Below are positions 1 through 8,441 of a DNA stretch of 64,000 bases, one piece after another; position 1 is the stretch's first letter, and each line of letters starts with the position of its first letter. The position numbers and the translations under genes were made by a program. The notes beneath the pieces are model-generated. The model was not told the origin of the DNA and made no database searches. It saw only the letters and a program-made list of their open reading frames with translations. The stretch comes from an uncultured Bacilli bacterium (GTDB lineage: Bacteria > Bacillota_I > Bacilli_A > RF39 > UBA660). The stretch is from positions 62,001 through 126,000 of the forward strand of contig CAKPFD010000002.1 of the NCBI GenBank assembly GCA_934149515.1. The letters are read 5' to 3'.

Positions 1-1
1 T

Positions 2-1552
2 ATTTGTTCCTCTGGTCAAGTAGTTCAAGAAACAGTAGATGTTGATTTAAACGGTGATTTTGAACAACAAATGTTAAATAAAGGCTTTCCATCAAGTTAC
101 TTACCATACTTGAAATCACTTCATGAAAAACATCCTAATTGGGTATTTACACCACAAATTACTAACATAGATTTTGAAGAAGCAATTACAAATGAAAATT
201 ATGGTGATATTTCTGTAGTTGATGGAACGGATGAAAGTTTACGTGCAGTTGATCAAAACGGAAATTACATCATGAGCAATGAAGCTGGTTGGTATGTTGC
301 TAGTCGTTCTACCGTACAATATTATATGGATCCTAGAAACTTCTTATCAGATGCTTACATTTTTATGTTTGAAAACTTATCTTATAACAGTACCATTCAA
401 ACTAAAAAAGCAATTGAAGGTGTAACGAAGGGCTCATTTCTTCAAACGGATGAATACACAAACCTTTTACAAAAAGCCGCTAGCAATTATCAAATTAGTC
501 CAGTTTATTTAGCAAGTCGTATTCGCCAAGAAAAAGGTACCAATGGTGGAACTGGTACCAATGGTGCTCCTTTTACTTATGCAGTCGATACTGCCTGTCT
601 TGCAAGAAATGGTTATCAAGATAGTTCTAGTTGGGATGCAAAAAACAATTGTGGTACCAATGAAACCTATTCTGGTATTTACAACTTCTATAACATAGGT
701 GCTTATAGTAGTTACCAATCTGCTGTCATTCGTGGATTAATTTGGGCAAAAGGTGGTTTTGATTCTTCTGTTACTACTTATTTAAGACCATGGGACAGTA
801 AAGAAAAAGGAATTTTAGGCGGTGCTTATTATATTGCTGATAAATTTATCAATAAAGGACAATCAACATTATACTTACAAAAATTTAACGTCATGCCACC
901 AGTAGCAAACCAACGTTATACGCATCAATATATGACAAACGTAAGAGCACATGCACAAGAAGCTTATAAAATTTATACAAGTTATGCAGCAAACGATCAA
1001 TTGAATAACGATTATGAATTTGCAATACCAGTTTATCAAAATATGCAAAAAGAACCAGATGAAATTAAACCAGATGAACCAAAAAAAGATGATGATAACA
1101 AAGAAGAAGTTCAAGTATTACCAATTGAAAACATTTTAACAGCTTCTGGTTATCGTCTAAACAATCAATATATGAGTGCTGTTGCATTCAATACAAGTCA
1201 AGATAGTATTCAAAATAAAATTCAAGGTGTCTATGCCAATACCAAAATACTAGCAATAAAAGATAAATACTTTCATGCCAAAGCAGGTAATGTTGGAACC
1301 GGTGATAAATTAACTATCACCAACGGTAAAGACACAAAAGACTATACCATCATTATTTATGGTGATAATAATGGCGATGGTAAAGTAACCGTTGTTGATT
1401 TATTAAGAGTTCAAAAATATTTATTAAATGCTAGCAATCTAACACAAGAAGAGTTAATCGCCAGTGATACCAATAAAGATGGTAAAGTAAATGTGGTTGA
1501 TTTACTTCGTGTCCAAAAACAATTGCTTGGTAATATAAGCATAGAACAGTAG
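2..1552 (+). CDS. Dockerin-bearing beta-N-acetylglucosaminidase (5-prime end outside window)
   Basis: The frame is open from the first complete codon at base 2, so the N-terminus lies outside the window; an internal ATG at 71 is not a convincing start. The visible part carries an FPSSYLPYLKSLHEKHPNWVF-like stretch typical of secreted clostridial and bacillar glucosaminidases, then a GH73-like glucosaminidase domain with SRIRQEKG, whose Glu is the likely catalytic acid. A spacer rich in Lys, Asp and Pro follows, and the C-terminus is a type I dockerin: two duplicated segments, each with a DxNxDGxV calcium loop followed by VVDLLRVQK. Known family role: cleavage of the peptidoglycan glycan chain outside the cell. 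The dockerin implies docking to a cohesin, and the next gene encodes one. Family assignment is confident; exact substrate is inferred. Confidence 0.85.
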   Translation: MCSSGQVVQETVDVDLNGDFEQQMLNKGFPSSYLPYLKSLHEKHPNWVFTPQITNIDFEEAITNENYGDISVVDGTDESLRAVDQNGNYIMSNEAGWYVASRSTVQYYMDPRNFLSDAYIFMFENLSYNSTIQTKKAIEGVTKGSFLQTDEYTNLLQKAASNYQISPVYLASRIRQEKGTNGGTGTNGAPFTYAVDTACLARNGYQDSSSWDAKNNCGTNETYSGIYNFYNIGAYSSYQSAVIRGLIWAKGGFDSSVTTYLRPWDSKEKGILGGAYYIADKFINKGQSTLYLQKFNVMPPVANQRYTHQYMTNVRAHAQEAYKIYTSYAANDQLNNDYEFAIPVYQNMQKEPDEIKPDEPKKDDDNKEEVQVLPIENILTASGYRLNNQYMSAVAFNTSQDSIQNKIQGVYANTKILAIKDKYFHAKAGNVGTGDKLTITNGKDTKDYTIIIYGDNNGDGKVTVVDLLRVQKYLLNASNLTQEELIASDTNKDGKVNVVDLLRVQKQLLGNISIEQ

Positions 1553-1560
1553 GTGAAAAT

Positions 1561-2835
1561 ATGAAAAAACAAATGATTTTAATCGCTTTTTTCCTTCTTT
1601 TATTACTACCCAAAAATGTCAACGCTGCAAGTATTACAGTAAAACCCTCTACTTCTAGTGCAGTCGTTGGGGGAACCGTTACCGTAAGAGTAACTTTACA
1701 AGAAAACAAAGGTTTAGGTTCTTGGGAATATAGCTTAAATTATGATAGTAGTATTTTACAGTTAACAAGTGGAAATACCCATGTTGTTGATTATGTTCAA
1801 GGTCAAGGAGAAAAAAGTAGAACGTATACCTATACTTTTAAAGTAAAAAAAGCAGGTACTGCAAAAGTTTCCGTTGTTAATACCAATATAGTAGCTTGGG
1901 ATGAAACTTCAACGTATCCAACGGATTCTACGACATTTAAGTGTGTCAGCCAAGAAGAAATAACAGCAAGTTACAGTAAAAATAACAATCTAAAAAGTTT
2001 AGGAGTAGAAGGATATGAACTTGCTTTTGATAAAAACACACAAGAATATAGCCTGGAAGTAGAAGCAGATGTTACGAAAGTAAATCTACAAGCAGAAGTA
2101 GAAGATAGCAAAGCATCTTTAACTGGTACAGGAGAAAAAGAAGTACATGAAGGAAGCAATGCCTTTCAAATTGTTGTTACTGCTCAAAACGGTGCAACTA
2201 AAACCTATACTATTACCATCAATGTAAAATCATTAAATCCAATTAACGTAAAAATTGCCAAAGAAGATTACACCATCGTTCGTAAAATAGATGAAATCAA
2301 AGATAAAGTACCAACATCATTTACCGAAATAACAACCAAAATACAAGATGAAGATGTATTAGCCTTTGAAAACAAAACCTTAAAACTAATCATCGTTGCC
2401 TTAAAAGATGCCAAAGGAGAAATATCTTTTTATACCTATCAAAATAATAAATATGAAGCTTACCAAGAATTAAAAGGTGGTGCTCTTACAATTCGAATCT
2501 TAGATGATAAAACTAAACTACCAAAAGATTATATTGCTACCACCGTAACAATTGATGGCGTAAAATTACCACTATATCATCTAAAAGGAAATCATGATTT
2601 CTATTTAGTCTATGGTCAAAACGTAGAAACAGGAAAAAAAGCCTTATATCAATATGACAAACAAGAAAAAACACTACAACGTTATCAAGATGAAGAAATA
2701 AAAAACTTAACAAAAGCAAACACTAACAAAACGTATCTATTACTAGGTTCTTTAGGAATTATTATCGTTTTATTGATAAGCTTACTATTTTTACTACAAA
2801 CCAAACAACCAAAAAAGAAATTAAATAAGAAGTAG
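1561..2835 (+). CDS. Membrane-anchored cohesin-domain surface protein
   Basis: This 424-residue protein starts with a signal peptide (about 1-22, ending near NVNAA). A cohesin-type beta sandwich follows at about 24-135, with the family-like pattern VGGTVTVRVTL and SWEYSLNYDSSILQL. Residues 145-225 look like a cadherin-like beta-sandwich (PF12733 type, LKSLGVEGYELAFDKNTQEYSL). The rest is less familiar, and the protein ends in a transmembrane helix near 395-415 and a Lys-rich cytoplasmic tail. It begins 8 bases after the dockerin-containing hydrolase and is surely co-transcribed with it. The inferred role is a cell-surface receptor that holds the dockerin enzyme at the membrane, a minimal cellulosome-like arrangement. 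Cohesin and cadherin-like calls rest on sequence pattern only. Confidence 0.8.
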   Translation: MKKQMILIAFFLLLLLPKNVNAASITVKPSTSSAVVGGTVTVRVTLQENKGLGSWEYSLNYDSSILQLTSGNTHVVDYVQGQGEKSRTYTYTFKVKKAGTAKVSVVNTNIVAWDETSTYPTDSTTFKCVSQEEITASYSKNNNLKSLGVEGYELAFDKNTQEYSLEVEADVTKVNLQAEVEDSKASLTGTGEKEVHEGSNAFQIVVTAQNGATKTYTITINVKSLNPINVKIAKEDYTIVRKIDEIKDKVPTSFTEITTKIQDEDVLAFENKTLKLIIVALKDAKGEISFYTYQNNKYEAYQELKGGALTIRILDDKTKLPKDYIATTVTIDGVKLPLYHLKGNHDFYLVYGQNVETGKKALYQYDKQEKTLQRYQDEEIKNLTKANTNKTYLLLGSLGIIIVLLISLLFLLQTKQPKKKLNKK

Positions 2836-2847
2836 GAGTAAACGAAA

Positions 2848-3450
2848 ATGGATAAAAACAAAAAAAAGGTTATCATCTTAATGGCTACTGGCTTTTTCCT
2901 ATTGATAGGAGGAATTATCATCTATGTTGTCACTTCCTATCAAGATACCCAAAATGAAATGAAGCAAAGAATGAATGAAATTAGTACAACTTACCAAGAC
3001 TTCAAACAAAAAATTTCTTCCTTTAACGAAAAAAGAGATGCAATTTATCAAGACATGATGCAAGATATGTATTATCAAACCTTGCAAGAAAAAGATGCAA
3101 CTTTTAAGCAAACTCTACAAGAATATGAACAAATTGCAGATGAAATCAAAAAAGATTATCAAAAAGTAGAAACGAATTGTAAAAACTCACTATATCCAGA
3201 TGTCTCTATCAATCAAAAATGTGAAGCTTTCATTTTAGGATATGAACAAACCATTAACTCTTTTGTTTCTGATGTTGATCTATACAATCAAAATATTACC
3301 GCTTATAACACCTGGAGCCAAGAAAATAATCAACAACCTTTAGAAAAATATAAAACAAAAAAAGAGTATATTGATGTCAATGGAGATAGAATATATAAAG
3401 GAAAAGAAGAACTAAAATCATCTGGAGAAGTGAAAAATGAAAAAGAATAA
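2848..3450 (+). CDS. Membrane-anchored coiled-coil protein, function unknown
   Basis: A 200-residue protein with an N-terminal transmembrane segment (about 8-28) and a long Gln, Lys and Glu-rich heptad-like region (about 30-115) that should form a coiled coil outside the membrane. Two cysteines sit near residues 112 and 125. It starts 12 bases after the cohesin gene with the Shine-Dalgarno AGGAG and overlaps the next gene by 14 bases, so it belongs to the same operon. I do not recognise the family. Its context suggests a structural or scaffolding partner of the surface hydrolase and cohesin protein, but that is only inference. Confidence 0.6.
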   Translation: MDKNKKKVIILMATGFFLLIGGIIIYVVTSYQDTQNEMKQRMNEISTTYQDFKQKISSFNEKRDAIYQDMMQDMYYQTLQEKDATFKQTLQEYEQIADEIKKDYQKVETNCKNSLYPDVSINQKCEAFILGYEQTINSFVSDVDLYNQNITAYNTWSQENNQQPLEKYKTKKEYIDVNGDRIYKGKEELKSSGEVKNEKE

Positions 3451-4540
3451 AAAGAAAAAAAACTTAGAAGATCAATTAGAAAAAACAGTCTTAATGCCTG
3501 CAATTCAAAAGGAACTAGATAGGAAAAAGCCAAGAAAAGTACAAATAACCTTTGCCACTCTATTTATTATTGGAAGTAGTATTGGATTATTTACTTTATA
3601 TGGACCATTTAGTTTCTTTCGTGACTTTTGGATAACTTCTGCAATGACCACCATGACTCATCAATATTTAGCAAGATTATTTTATAACGAAAAAACCATT
3701 CAAGAAGTATTAGCAAATAATCATATGGTAGAAGTAGATGAAACAACTAATCCAGAACTAATAGAATTTAGCAAGCATCAAGCAACTGGAACAATGTATA
3801 AAAATGAATACGAAAAACAAATTTTAACTAAAGATAAAGATAATGATTTATTCAAATTAATTGAAATCTCTGGTACTTCTTATCAAGGGTATTTAGTAGC
3901 AATTTATGATCCTTCCAAAGTAAAGATTGCTACCACTAAATACTTAAGAAAAAGAGGAGAAGCAATCACAACAGTTGCCAAAAGAGAAAATGCCCGTGTT
4001 GCCATGAATGCTGGTGGATTTTATGATCCAGATTGGAACAGTAATGGTGCTCTACCACATGGTACCGTTATTCAAGATGGTAAAATCGTAAGTGATTATG
4101 ATGACGCTAACTCCGGTGGGGGCTTTGTTGGATTCACCAAAGATAATAAGTTAGTTTTGGGTAAAATGAGTGCTCAAGAAGCCTTAAATATGGGAATACG
4201 GGATGCTGTTGAATTTGGTCCATTCCTAATTGTCAACGGAAAAAGTTCCTTTATCAAAGGAAATGGTGGTTGGGGAATTGCACCAAGAACAGCGATTGGA
4301 CAAAGAAAAGATGGAATTGTTCTATTTCTAGTTATCAATGGACGGATTTCAACCTCTATTGGAGCTGATATGGGTGATTTAACCGAAATTATGGAAAACT
4401 ATGGTGCCATCAACGCTGCCAATATGGATGGAGGAAGTTCTACAGAATTAGTTATCGATAACAAAATTATCAATCATCCAGTAGCAGCAGGAGCACACGG
4501 CTTAAGAGATATGCCAACATTTTGGATTGTAACTGATTAA
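3437..4540 (+). CDS. Membrane-anchored phosphodiester glycosidase (NAGPA-like) protein
   Basis: This 367-residue protein has a basic cytoplasmic N-terminus, one transmembrane segment (about 35-58) and an extracellular NAGPA-type domain (about 150-367). Recognisable marks are the VAMNAGGFYDP segment, a GTVIQDGK strand and the C-terminal NMDGGSST motif. Members of this family (PF09992) cleave sugar phosphodiesters, for example uncovering enzyme and proteins linked to exopolysaccharide or teichoic acid. The gene overlaps the coiled-coil gene by 14 bases and closes the surface operon; a hairpin terminator follows 8 bases after the stop. The natural substrate is unknown; a cell-wall or capsular phosphodiester is a reasonable guess. 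Confidence 0.82.
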   Translation: MKKNKKKKNLEDQLEKTVLMPAIQKELDRKKPRKVQITFATLFIIGSSIGLFTLYGPFSFFRDFWITSAMTTMTHQYLARLFYNEKTIQEVLANNHMVEVDETTNPELIEFSKHQATGTMYKNEYEKQILTKDKDNDLFKLIEISGTSYQGYLVAIYDPSKVKIATTKYLRKRGEAITTVAKRENARVAMNAGGFYDPDWNSNGALPHGTVIQDGKIVSDYDDANSGGGFVGFTKDNKLVLGKMSAQEALNMGIRDAVEFGPFLIVNGKSSFIKGNGGWGIAPRTAIGQRKDGIVLFLVINGRISTSIGADMGDLTEIMENYGAINAANMDGGSSTELVIDNKIINHPVAAGAHGLRDMPTFWIVTD

Positions 4541-4548
4541 ATAAAAAG

Positions 4549-4580
4549 AACAAGAAGCAAGTTTTTCTTGTTTTTTATCG
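4549..4580 (+). terminator. Rho-independent terminator of the surface operon
   Basis: AACAAGAA at 4549-4556 pairs with TTCTTGTT at 4565-4572, followed by a T run. It begins 8 bases after the stop of the phosphodiester glycosidase gene. Confidence 0.75.
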
Positions 4581-4682
4581 ATATATTTGACAATAGTTAA
4601 AGAAAATTCTGTTGAAGTAGGGGGTAATTCTTTTAGGAACAATCATCGATGAAGAATGAAGATTAATTGGCATCTTTTAAGG

Positions 4683-4711
4683 AGTGCAAAACAAGCACTT
4701 TTCTTTTTTTT
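4683..4711 (+). terminator. Second terminator-like hairpin before htpG
   Basis: AGTGC at 4683-4687 pairs with GCACT at 4695-4699 and is followed by a long T-rich tract. The 100 bases between the previous terminator and this hairpin hold no gene that I can recognise. It may insulate htpG from upstream read-through. Confidence 0.5.
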
Positions 4712-4718
4712 GAAAAAG

Positions 4719-4745
4719 TTAGCAGTTATAATTGACAAGTGCTAA
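4719..4745. promoter_or_regulatory. CIRCE-like operator (HrcA site) upstream of htpG
   Basis: TTAGCAGTT and AAGTGCTAA form inverted arms separated by exactly 9 bases. The CIRCE consensus is TTAGCACTC, 9 bases, GAGTGCTAA, so the site keeps 7 of 9 and 8 of 9 consensus positions. It overlaps the -35 box of the htpG promoter, as expected for repression by HrcA. Confidence 0.85.
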
Positions 4746-4760
4746 TATAAGTGTTATTCT
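4732..4760 (+). promoter_or_regulatory. Sigma-A-type promoter of htpG
   Basis: TTGACA at 4732-4737, a 17-base spacer and TATTCT at 4755-4760. The -35 box lies inside the CIRCE-like operator. The position also rules out the earlier in-frame TTG at 4732 as a translation start. Confidence 0.8.
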
Positions 4761-4800
4761 ACTAATTGTTAGGCAGCTAACAAGAGGAGGATGCAATATA

Positions 4801-6678
4801 ATGAAGAAAAAACAATTTAAAGCAGAATCAAAAAAATTACTAGATATGATGATTCATTCTATTTATACAAATCAAGAGATATTTTTACGAGAATTAATAT
4901 CAAATGCAAGTGATGCTCTAGATAAAAGATATTATCTATCACTAACAGATGGTAATAGCAAAGTTAACCAAAAGAAATTAATGATTCGTCTACAACCAGA
5001 TAAAGAAAAAAGAACTTTAACCATTATCGATAATGGTATTGGTATGAACGAAAAAGAATTGGAAGAAAATCTAGGAACGATTGCTAAAAGTGGATCTGAA
5101 CTATTCAAAGAAGAAATGTCCCAAAAGAAAAACTTAGAAATTATCGGACAATTTGGTGTTGGCTTCTATTCAGCCTTTATGGTAAGTGATAAAGTAGAAG
5201 TAACTAGCTTAAAAGAAGGAGAACAACAAGCATATCGTTGGACATCAAGTGGTGTTGATGGGTATGAAATCACTCCTTGCGATAGTAAAGAAGTTGGTAC
5301 AACAATCACTTTATTCTTAAAAGAAAATCAAGAAAATAATCATTATGATGAATTTTTGGAAGAACAAACACTAGAAAATCTAGTGAAAAAATATTCTGAC
5401 TATATTCATTATCCAATTAAAATGCAAATAACCAAAAAAACACAAGAAGATGGTAAAGAAAAAGAAGAACAAGAAGATAAAACCTTAAATAGTATGGTAC
5501 CAATTTGGAAAAAACCAAAAAGTAAAGTAACAGAAGAAGAATATAATGATTTTTATACAGATAAGTTCTATGATTATGAAAAACCACTACACGTTATAAG
5601 AAGTGAAGTAGAAGGTCGTTGTAGTTATCAAACGTTATTATTTATTCCATCACATGCACCATTTAATTATTATTCAAAAGACTATGAAAAAGGACTACAA
5701 CTATATTCTAAAGGCGTTCTTATCATGGATAAATGCAAAGAACTACTACCAGATTACTTCAGCTTTGTCAAAGGAATTGTCGATAGTCAAGATATTACCT
5801 TAAACATTTCAAGAGAAACCCTACAAGAAAATCATCAAATTAAAGACATTGCCAAAAGTCTAGAAACAAAGATAAAAAAAGAATTAGAATCTCTTTTGAA
5901 AAATAAACGAGAAGATTATGAAAAATTCTATAAAGAATTTGGAATGCAATTAAAATTCGGACTATACAATAGTTATGGAATGAAAAAAGATGTCTTACAA
6001 GATTTATTACTATTTTACTCATCTAAAGATTTCCACTATACAACCTTAAAAGAATACATTGAAAGATGCCCTGAAAAGCAAGATAAAATTTATTATGCTG
6101 CCGGAAGTACTTGTGAAAAAATCGATTTATTACCACAGGTTGAAATGGTCAAAGAAAAAGGCTATGAAATACTATACTTAACAGAATATATGGATGAATT
6201 TACGCTTAAAACTTTGATGGAATACGAAGGTAAACAATTTATCAATGTCTCTGATGAAAATCTAGATTTAACAACAAAAGAAGAAAAAGAAGCCCTACAA
6301 CAAGAAAATGAAAAAGCAAAAGATATGTTTACAAAAATGATGGAATATCTAAAAGATGATGTAACAGCGATTACCTTTACTGATAGATTGAAAAATCATC
6401 CAGTTTGTTTAACAAGTAAAGGTGATGTATCTATCGAAATGCAAAAAGTATTACAACAAATGCCAAATAATGAACAAGTAAAAGCTCAAAAAATACTAGA
6501 AATCAATAAAAATCATAAAGTGGCGAAAAAACTAGAACAACTATATCAAGATAAAAAGGAACAAGAATTAAGTGATTATAGTAAAATATTATATGCTCAA
6601 GCTTGTTTAATTGAAGGATTACCAGTTGATAATCCAACTGAAATATCTGATTTAATCTGCGATGTTTTAGCAAAATAA
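4801..6678 (+). CDS. htpG: Molecular chaperone HtpG (Hsp90)
   Basis: The 625-residue product has the GHKL ATPase signatures of Hsp90: ELISNASDALDK near residue 35, DNGIGM near 79 and GQFGVGFYSAFMV near 117, followed by the middle and C-terminal dimerisation domains. HtpG is a cytosolic ATP-dependent chaperone. The ATG at 4801 is chosen because AGAGGAGG sits 10 bases upstream; longer in-frame starts fall within the promoter. The gene stands alone, with a CIRCE-like site at its promoter and its own terminator, so it is probably part of the HrcA heat-shock regulon here. In Bacillus subtilis htpG is not HrcA-controlled, so this is a difference from that model. Confidence 0.97.
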   Translation: MKKKQFKAESKKLLDMMIHSIYTNQEIFLRELISNASDALDKRYYLSLTDGNSKVNQKKLMIRLQPDKEKRTLTIIDNGIGMNEKELEENLGTIAKSGSELFKEEMSQKKNLEIIGQFGVGFYSAFMVSDKVEVTSLKEGEQQAYRWTSSGVDGYEITPCDSKEVGTTITLFLKENQENNHYDEFLEEQTLENLVKKYSDYIHYPIKMQITKKTQEDGKEKEEQEDKTLNSMVPIWKKPKSKVTEEEYNDFYTDKFYDYEKPLHVIRSEVEGRCSYQTLLFIPSHAPFNYYSKDYEKGLQLYSKGVLIMDKCKELLPDYFSFVKGIVDSQDITLNISRETLQENHQIKDIAKSLETKIKKELESLLKNKREDYEKFYKEFGMQLKFGLYNSYGMKKDVLQDLLLFYSSKDFHYTTLKEYIERCPEKQDKIYYAAGSTCEKIDLLPQVEMVKEKGYEILYLTEYMDEFTLKTLMEYEGKQFINVSDENLDLTTKEEKEALQQENEKAKDMFTKMMEYLKDDVTAITFTDRLKNHPVCLTSKGDVSIEMQKVLQQMPNNEQVKAQKILEINKNHKVAKKLEQLYQDKKEQELSDYSKILYAQACLIEGLPVDNPTEISDLICDVLAK

Positions 6679-6696
6679 AATATTTATAAAAAGAAC

Positions 6697-6729
6697 AAAG
6701 AAACGACAAAAAAATCGTTTCTTTTTTTA
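6697..6729 (+). terminator. Terminator of htpG
   Basis: AAAGAAACGA at 6697-6706 pairs perfectly with TCGTTTCTTT at 6715-6724, followed by T residues. Confidence 0.85.
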
Positions 6730-6750
6730 TATAGTAATCTTGGTGATAAA

Positions 6751-7527
6751 ATGAAAGTCTATATTGACGTAGTTTTCTTTCTAAATTTCATGTATGACCT
6801 AATCCTATTAATGGTAACAGGTCTAGAAAGAAAACTATATCCAAGTTTTTATCGCTTGCTAATGGGCGCATTGCTTGGCACCATTAGTATGATCAGTCTT
6901 TTTATTCCTTTTTCGATTCTTTTCTTATCTATCTTAAAATTTTCTATTAGCATTTTCATGATTCTTTCTTGTTTTTCCTATCGGAATAAAAATTTCTTTT
7001 ATCAAAACATGAAAAGTTTTTATGAAAATGCTATCATCCTAGGAGGACTTGTCTACTTTTTAAATACCCAACTTTCTAGTATATTTTCTAACACCAAAAC
7101 CAATTTATCGTTATTTCTCATTCTACTACCAAGTCCCATCATATTTTATTTCTATCGAAAAAAGAAAAAACAACAAACAACCAAAACCAAGCTATTTCAC
7201 CAACTAGATATTATCTATAGCGATCATACCTTTTCTCATCAAGCTTATCTTGATACCGGCAACACAATTACTGATCCCTATAAGAAGCGAAAAATCATTA
7301 TTTTAAAAGAAAAAAATTACTATCCCACTATCGAAGAAGCAATTTTAGTACCTTATCAAACTGTTGGCCATCAAGGCCTACTACGTTGTATCAAACCAGA
7401 AAAATTATTACTTGATCAAAAAGAAATCCCACCAAACTACTTAATTGGCTTTTCGGAAGAAAATATTAATATGTATGGTGCAGATTGCATTTTACCAAGT
7501 GACTTTGTAAAGGAGATTGAAATATGA
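6751..7527 (+). CDS. spoIIGA: Sigma-E processing peptidase SpoIIGA
   Basis: A 258-residue protein with the MKVYIDVVFFLNFMYDL-type N-terminus of SpoIIGA. Five hydrophobic segments fill residues 1-135 and a cytosolic domain follows. The YLDTGNTITDP motif near residue 165 holds the aspartate typical of this novel aspartic protease family. In Bacillus, SpoIIGA sits in the forespore septum and removes the pro-sequence of sigma-E in response to SpoIIR. Its stop codon overlaps the start of sigE by 4 bases, which couples translation of protease and substrate. Family and context agree, so the call is strong. Confidence 0.93.
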   Translation: MKVYIDVVFFLNFMYDLILLMVTGLERKLYPSFYRLLMGALLGTISMISLFIPFSILFLSILKFSISIFMILSCFSYRNKNFFYQNMKSFYENAIILGGLVYFLNTQLSSIFSNTKTNLSLFLILLPSPIIFYFYRKKKKQQTTKTKLFHQLDIIYSDHTFSHQAYLDTGNTITDPYKKRKIIILKEKNYYPTIEEAILVPYQTVGHQGLLRCIKPEKLLLDQKEIPPNYLIGFSEENINMYGADCILPSDFVKEIEI

Positions 7528-8216
7528 TAAGTCTATTATGGCTCATAGGAAGTTTACTACAACATCAAAATAACTTATTTTATGTAGGATCAAATGATAT
7601 TCTACCAGAACCATTATCTAAAGAAGATGAAAATACCTATTTAATCATGGCTGAAGATGGCGATATTCATGCTAGAGATAAATTAATAGAACATAACTTA
7701 CGATTGGTCGTCTTTCTTGCCAAAAAATATGAAAATACAAGAGTAGACCTAGAAGATTTAGTTAGTATTGGTACCATTGGACTCATCAAAGGAATTAATA
7801 CTTTCAGTAGAGAAAAAAACATCAAACTAGCAACCTATGCTTCTAGATGTATCGATAATGAAATTTTAATGTACTTACGCAAAACCAAACGAATGAACCT
7901 AGAAGTATCAATTGATGCCTCGCTTAGCTTAGATGCCGATGGAAATGAACTACATTTAGAAGACATTCTAGGAACCGATGGTGACATTGTTACAAAAAAT
8001 ATAGAACAAGAAACCGAGAAAAAGAAAATGATTCAAGAAGTTATGCGTTTACAACCAAGAGATAGAGATATTATCATTTTACGATATGGTCTATTAGGTC
8101 ATGATGAATTAACTCAAAAAGAAGTGGCTGATCGTCTTGGAATCAGTCAATCTTATATTTCAAGAATTGAAAAGAAAGTCATTAAACGATTAAAAAATAT
8201 TGTACGTTATAGTTAG
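7524..8216 (+). CDS. sigE: Sporulation sigma factor SigE (mother-cell sigma-E precursor)
   Basis: The 230-residue product begins with a short hydrophobic pro-sequence (about 1-25) ending in FYVGSND, comparable to the YYIGGSE cleavage area of Bacillus pro-sigma-E. Region 2 contains HNLRLVVFLAKKYENT, DLVSIGTIGLIKGI and LATYASRCIDNEILMYLRK; region 4 ends in a helix-turn-helix (DRLGISQSYISRIEKK). It directs early mother-cell transcription in sporulation. Sigma-K is a close relative, but adjacency to spoIIGA and the pro-sequence favour sigma-E. The gene overlaps spoIIGA by 4 bases. Confidence 0.93.
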   Translation: MISLLWLIGSLLQHQNNLFYVGSNDILPEPLSKEDENTYLIMAEDGDIHARDKLIEHNLRLVVFLAKKYENTRVDLEDLVSIGTIGLIKGINTFSREKNIKLATYASRCIDNEILMYLRKTKRMNLEVSIDASLSLDADGNELHLEDILGTDGDIVTKNIEQETEKKKMIQEVMRLQPRDRDIIILRYGLLGHDELTQKEVADRLGISQSYISRIEKKVIKRLKNIVRYS

Positions 8217-8225
8217 GAGAAATAT

Positions 8226-8357
8226 ATGAACCAAAAAGAAATGATTATCACTAAAAAAGAAGGAAATTATCTTCAACAGCTAAGATATACTTATCAAAAG
8301 AAGTTAGCCACCCAAAAGAAAACCACTAAACAACCCCCAAAAGAATTTATCCTTTAA
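8226..8357 (+). CDS. Small basic protein after sigE, 43 residues
   Basis: An ATG at 8226, preceded by TAGGAGAA, opens a frame of 43 residues that is rich in Lys, Gln and Thr and ends at a TAA at 8357. It begins 9 bases after the sigE stop, so it would be co-transcribed with spoIIGA-sigE. I do not recognise it. The good ribosome-binding site and position support a real gene; a function in sporulation is only suggested by its neighbours. Confidence 0.55.
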   Translation: MNQKEMIITKKEGNYLQQLRYTYQKKLATQKKTTKQPPKEFIL

Positions 8358-8392
8358 GAAAAGAAATGAAAAGAAATTTCTTTTTTCTTTGC
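8358..8392 (+). terminator. Probable terminator after the spoIIGA-sigE operon
   Basis: A-rich GAAAAGAAA at 8358-8366 can pair with the TTTCTTTTTTC at 8377-8387, with a few wobble or mismatched positions, and a T-rich tail follows. The stem is weak. Confidence 0.4.
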
Positions 8393-8441
8393 TTTCCTAA
8401 TTTAGTATGGTTTATACTAATAGTAGCAAGGAGGAAAGTAT

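Noticed and set aside
4581..4682. Possible small gene or riboswitch between the two terminators before htpG
   Set aside because: No start with a ribosome-binding site gives more than a few codons, and no known riboswitch core was recognised.
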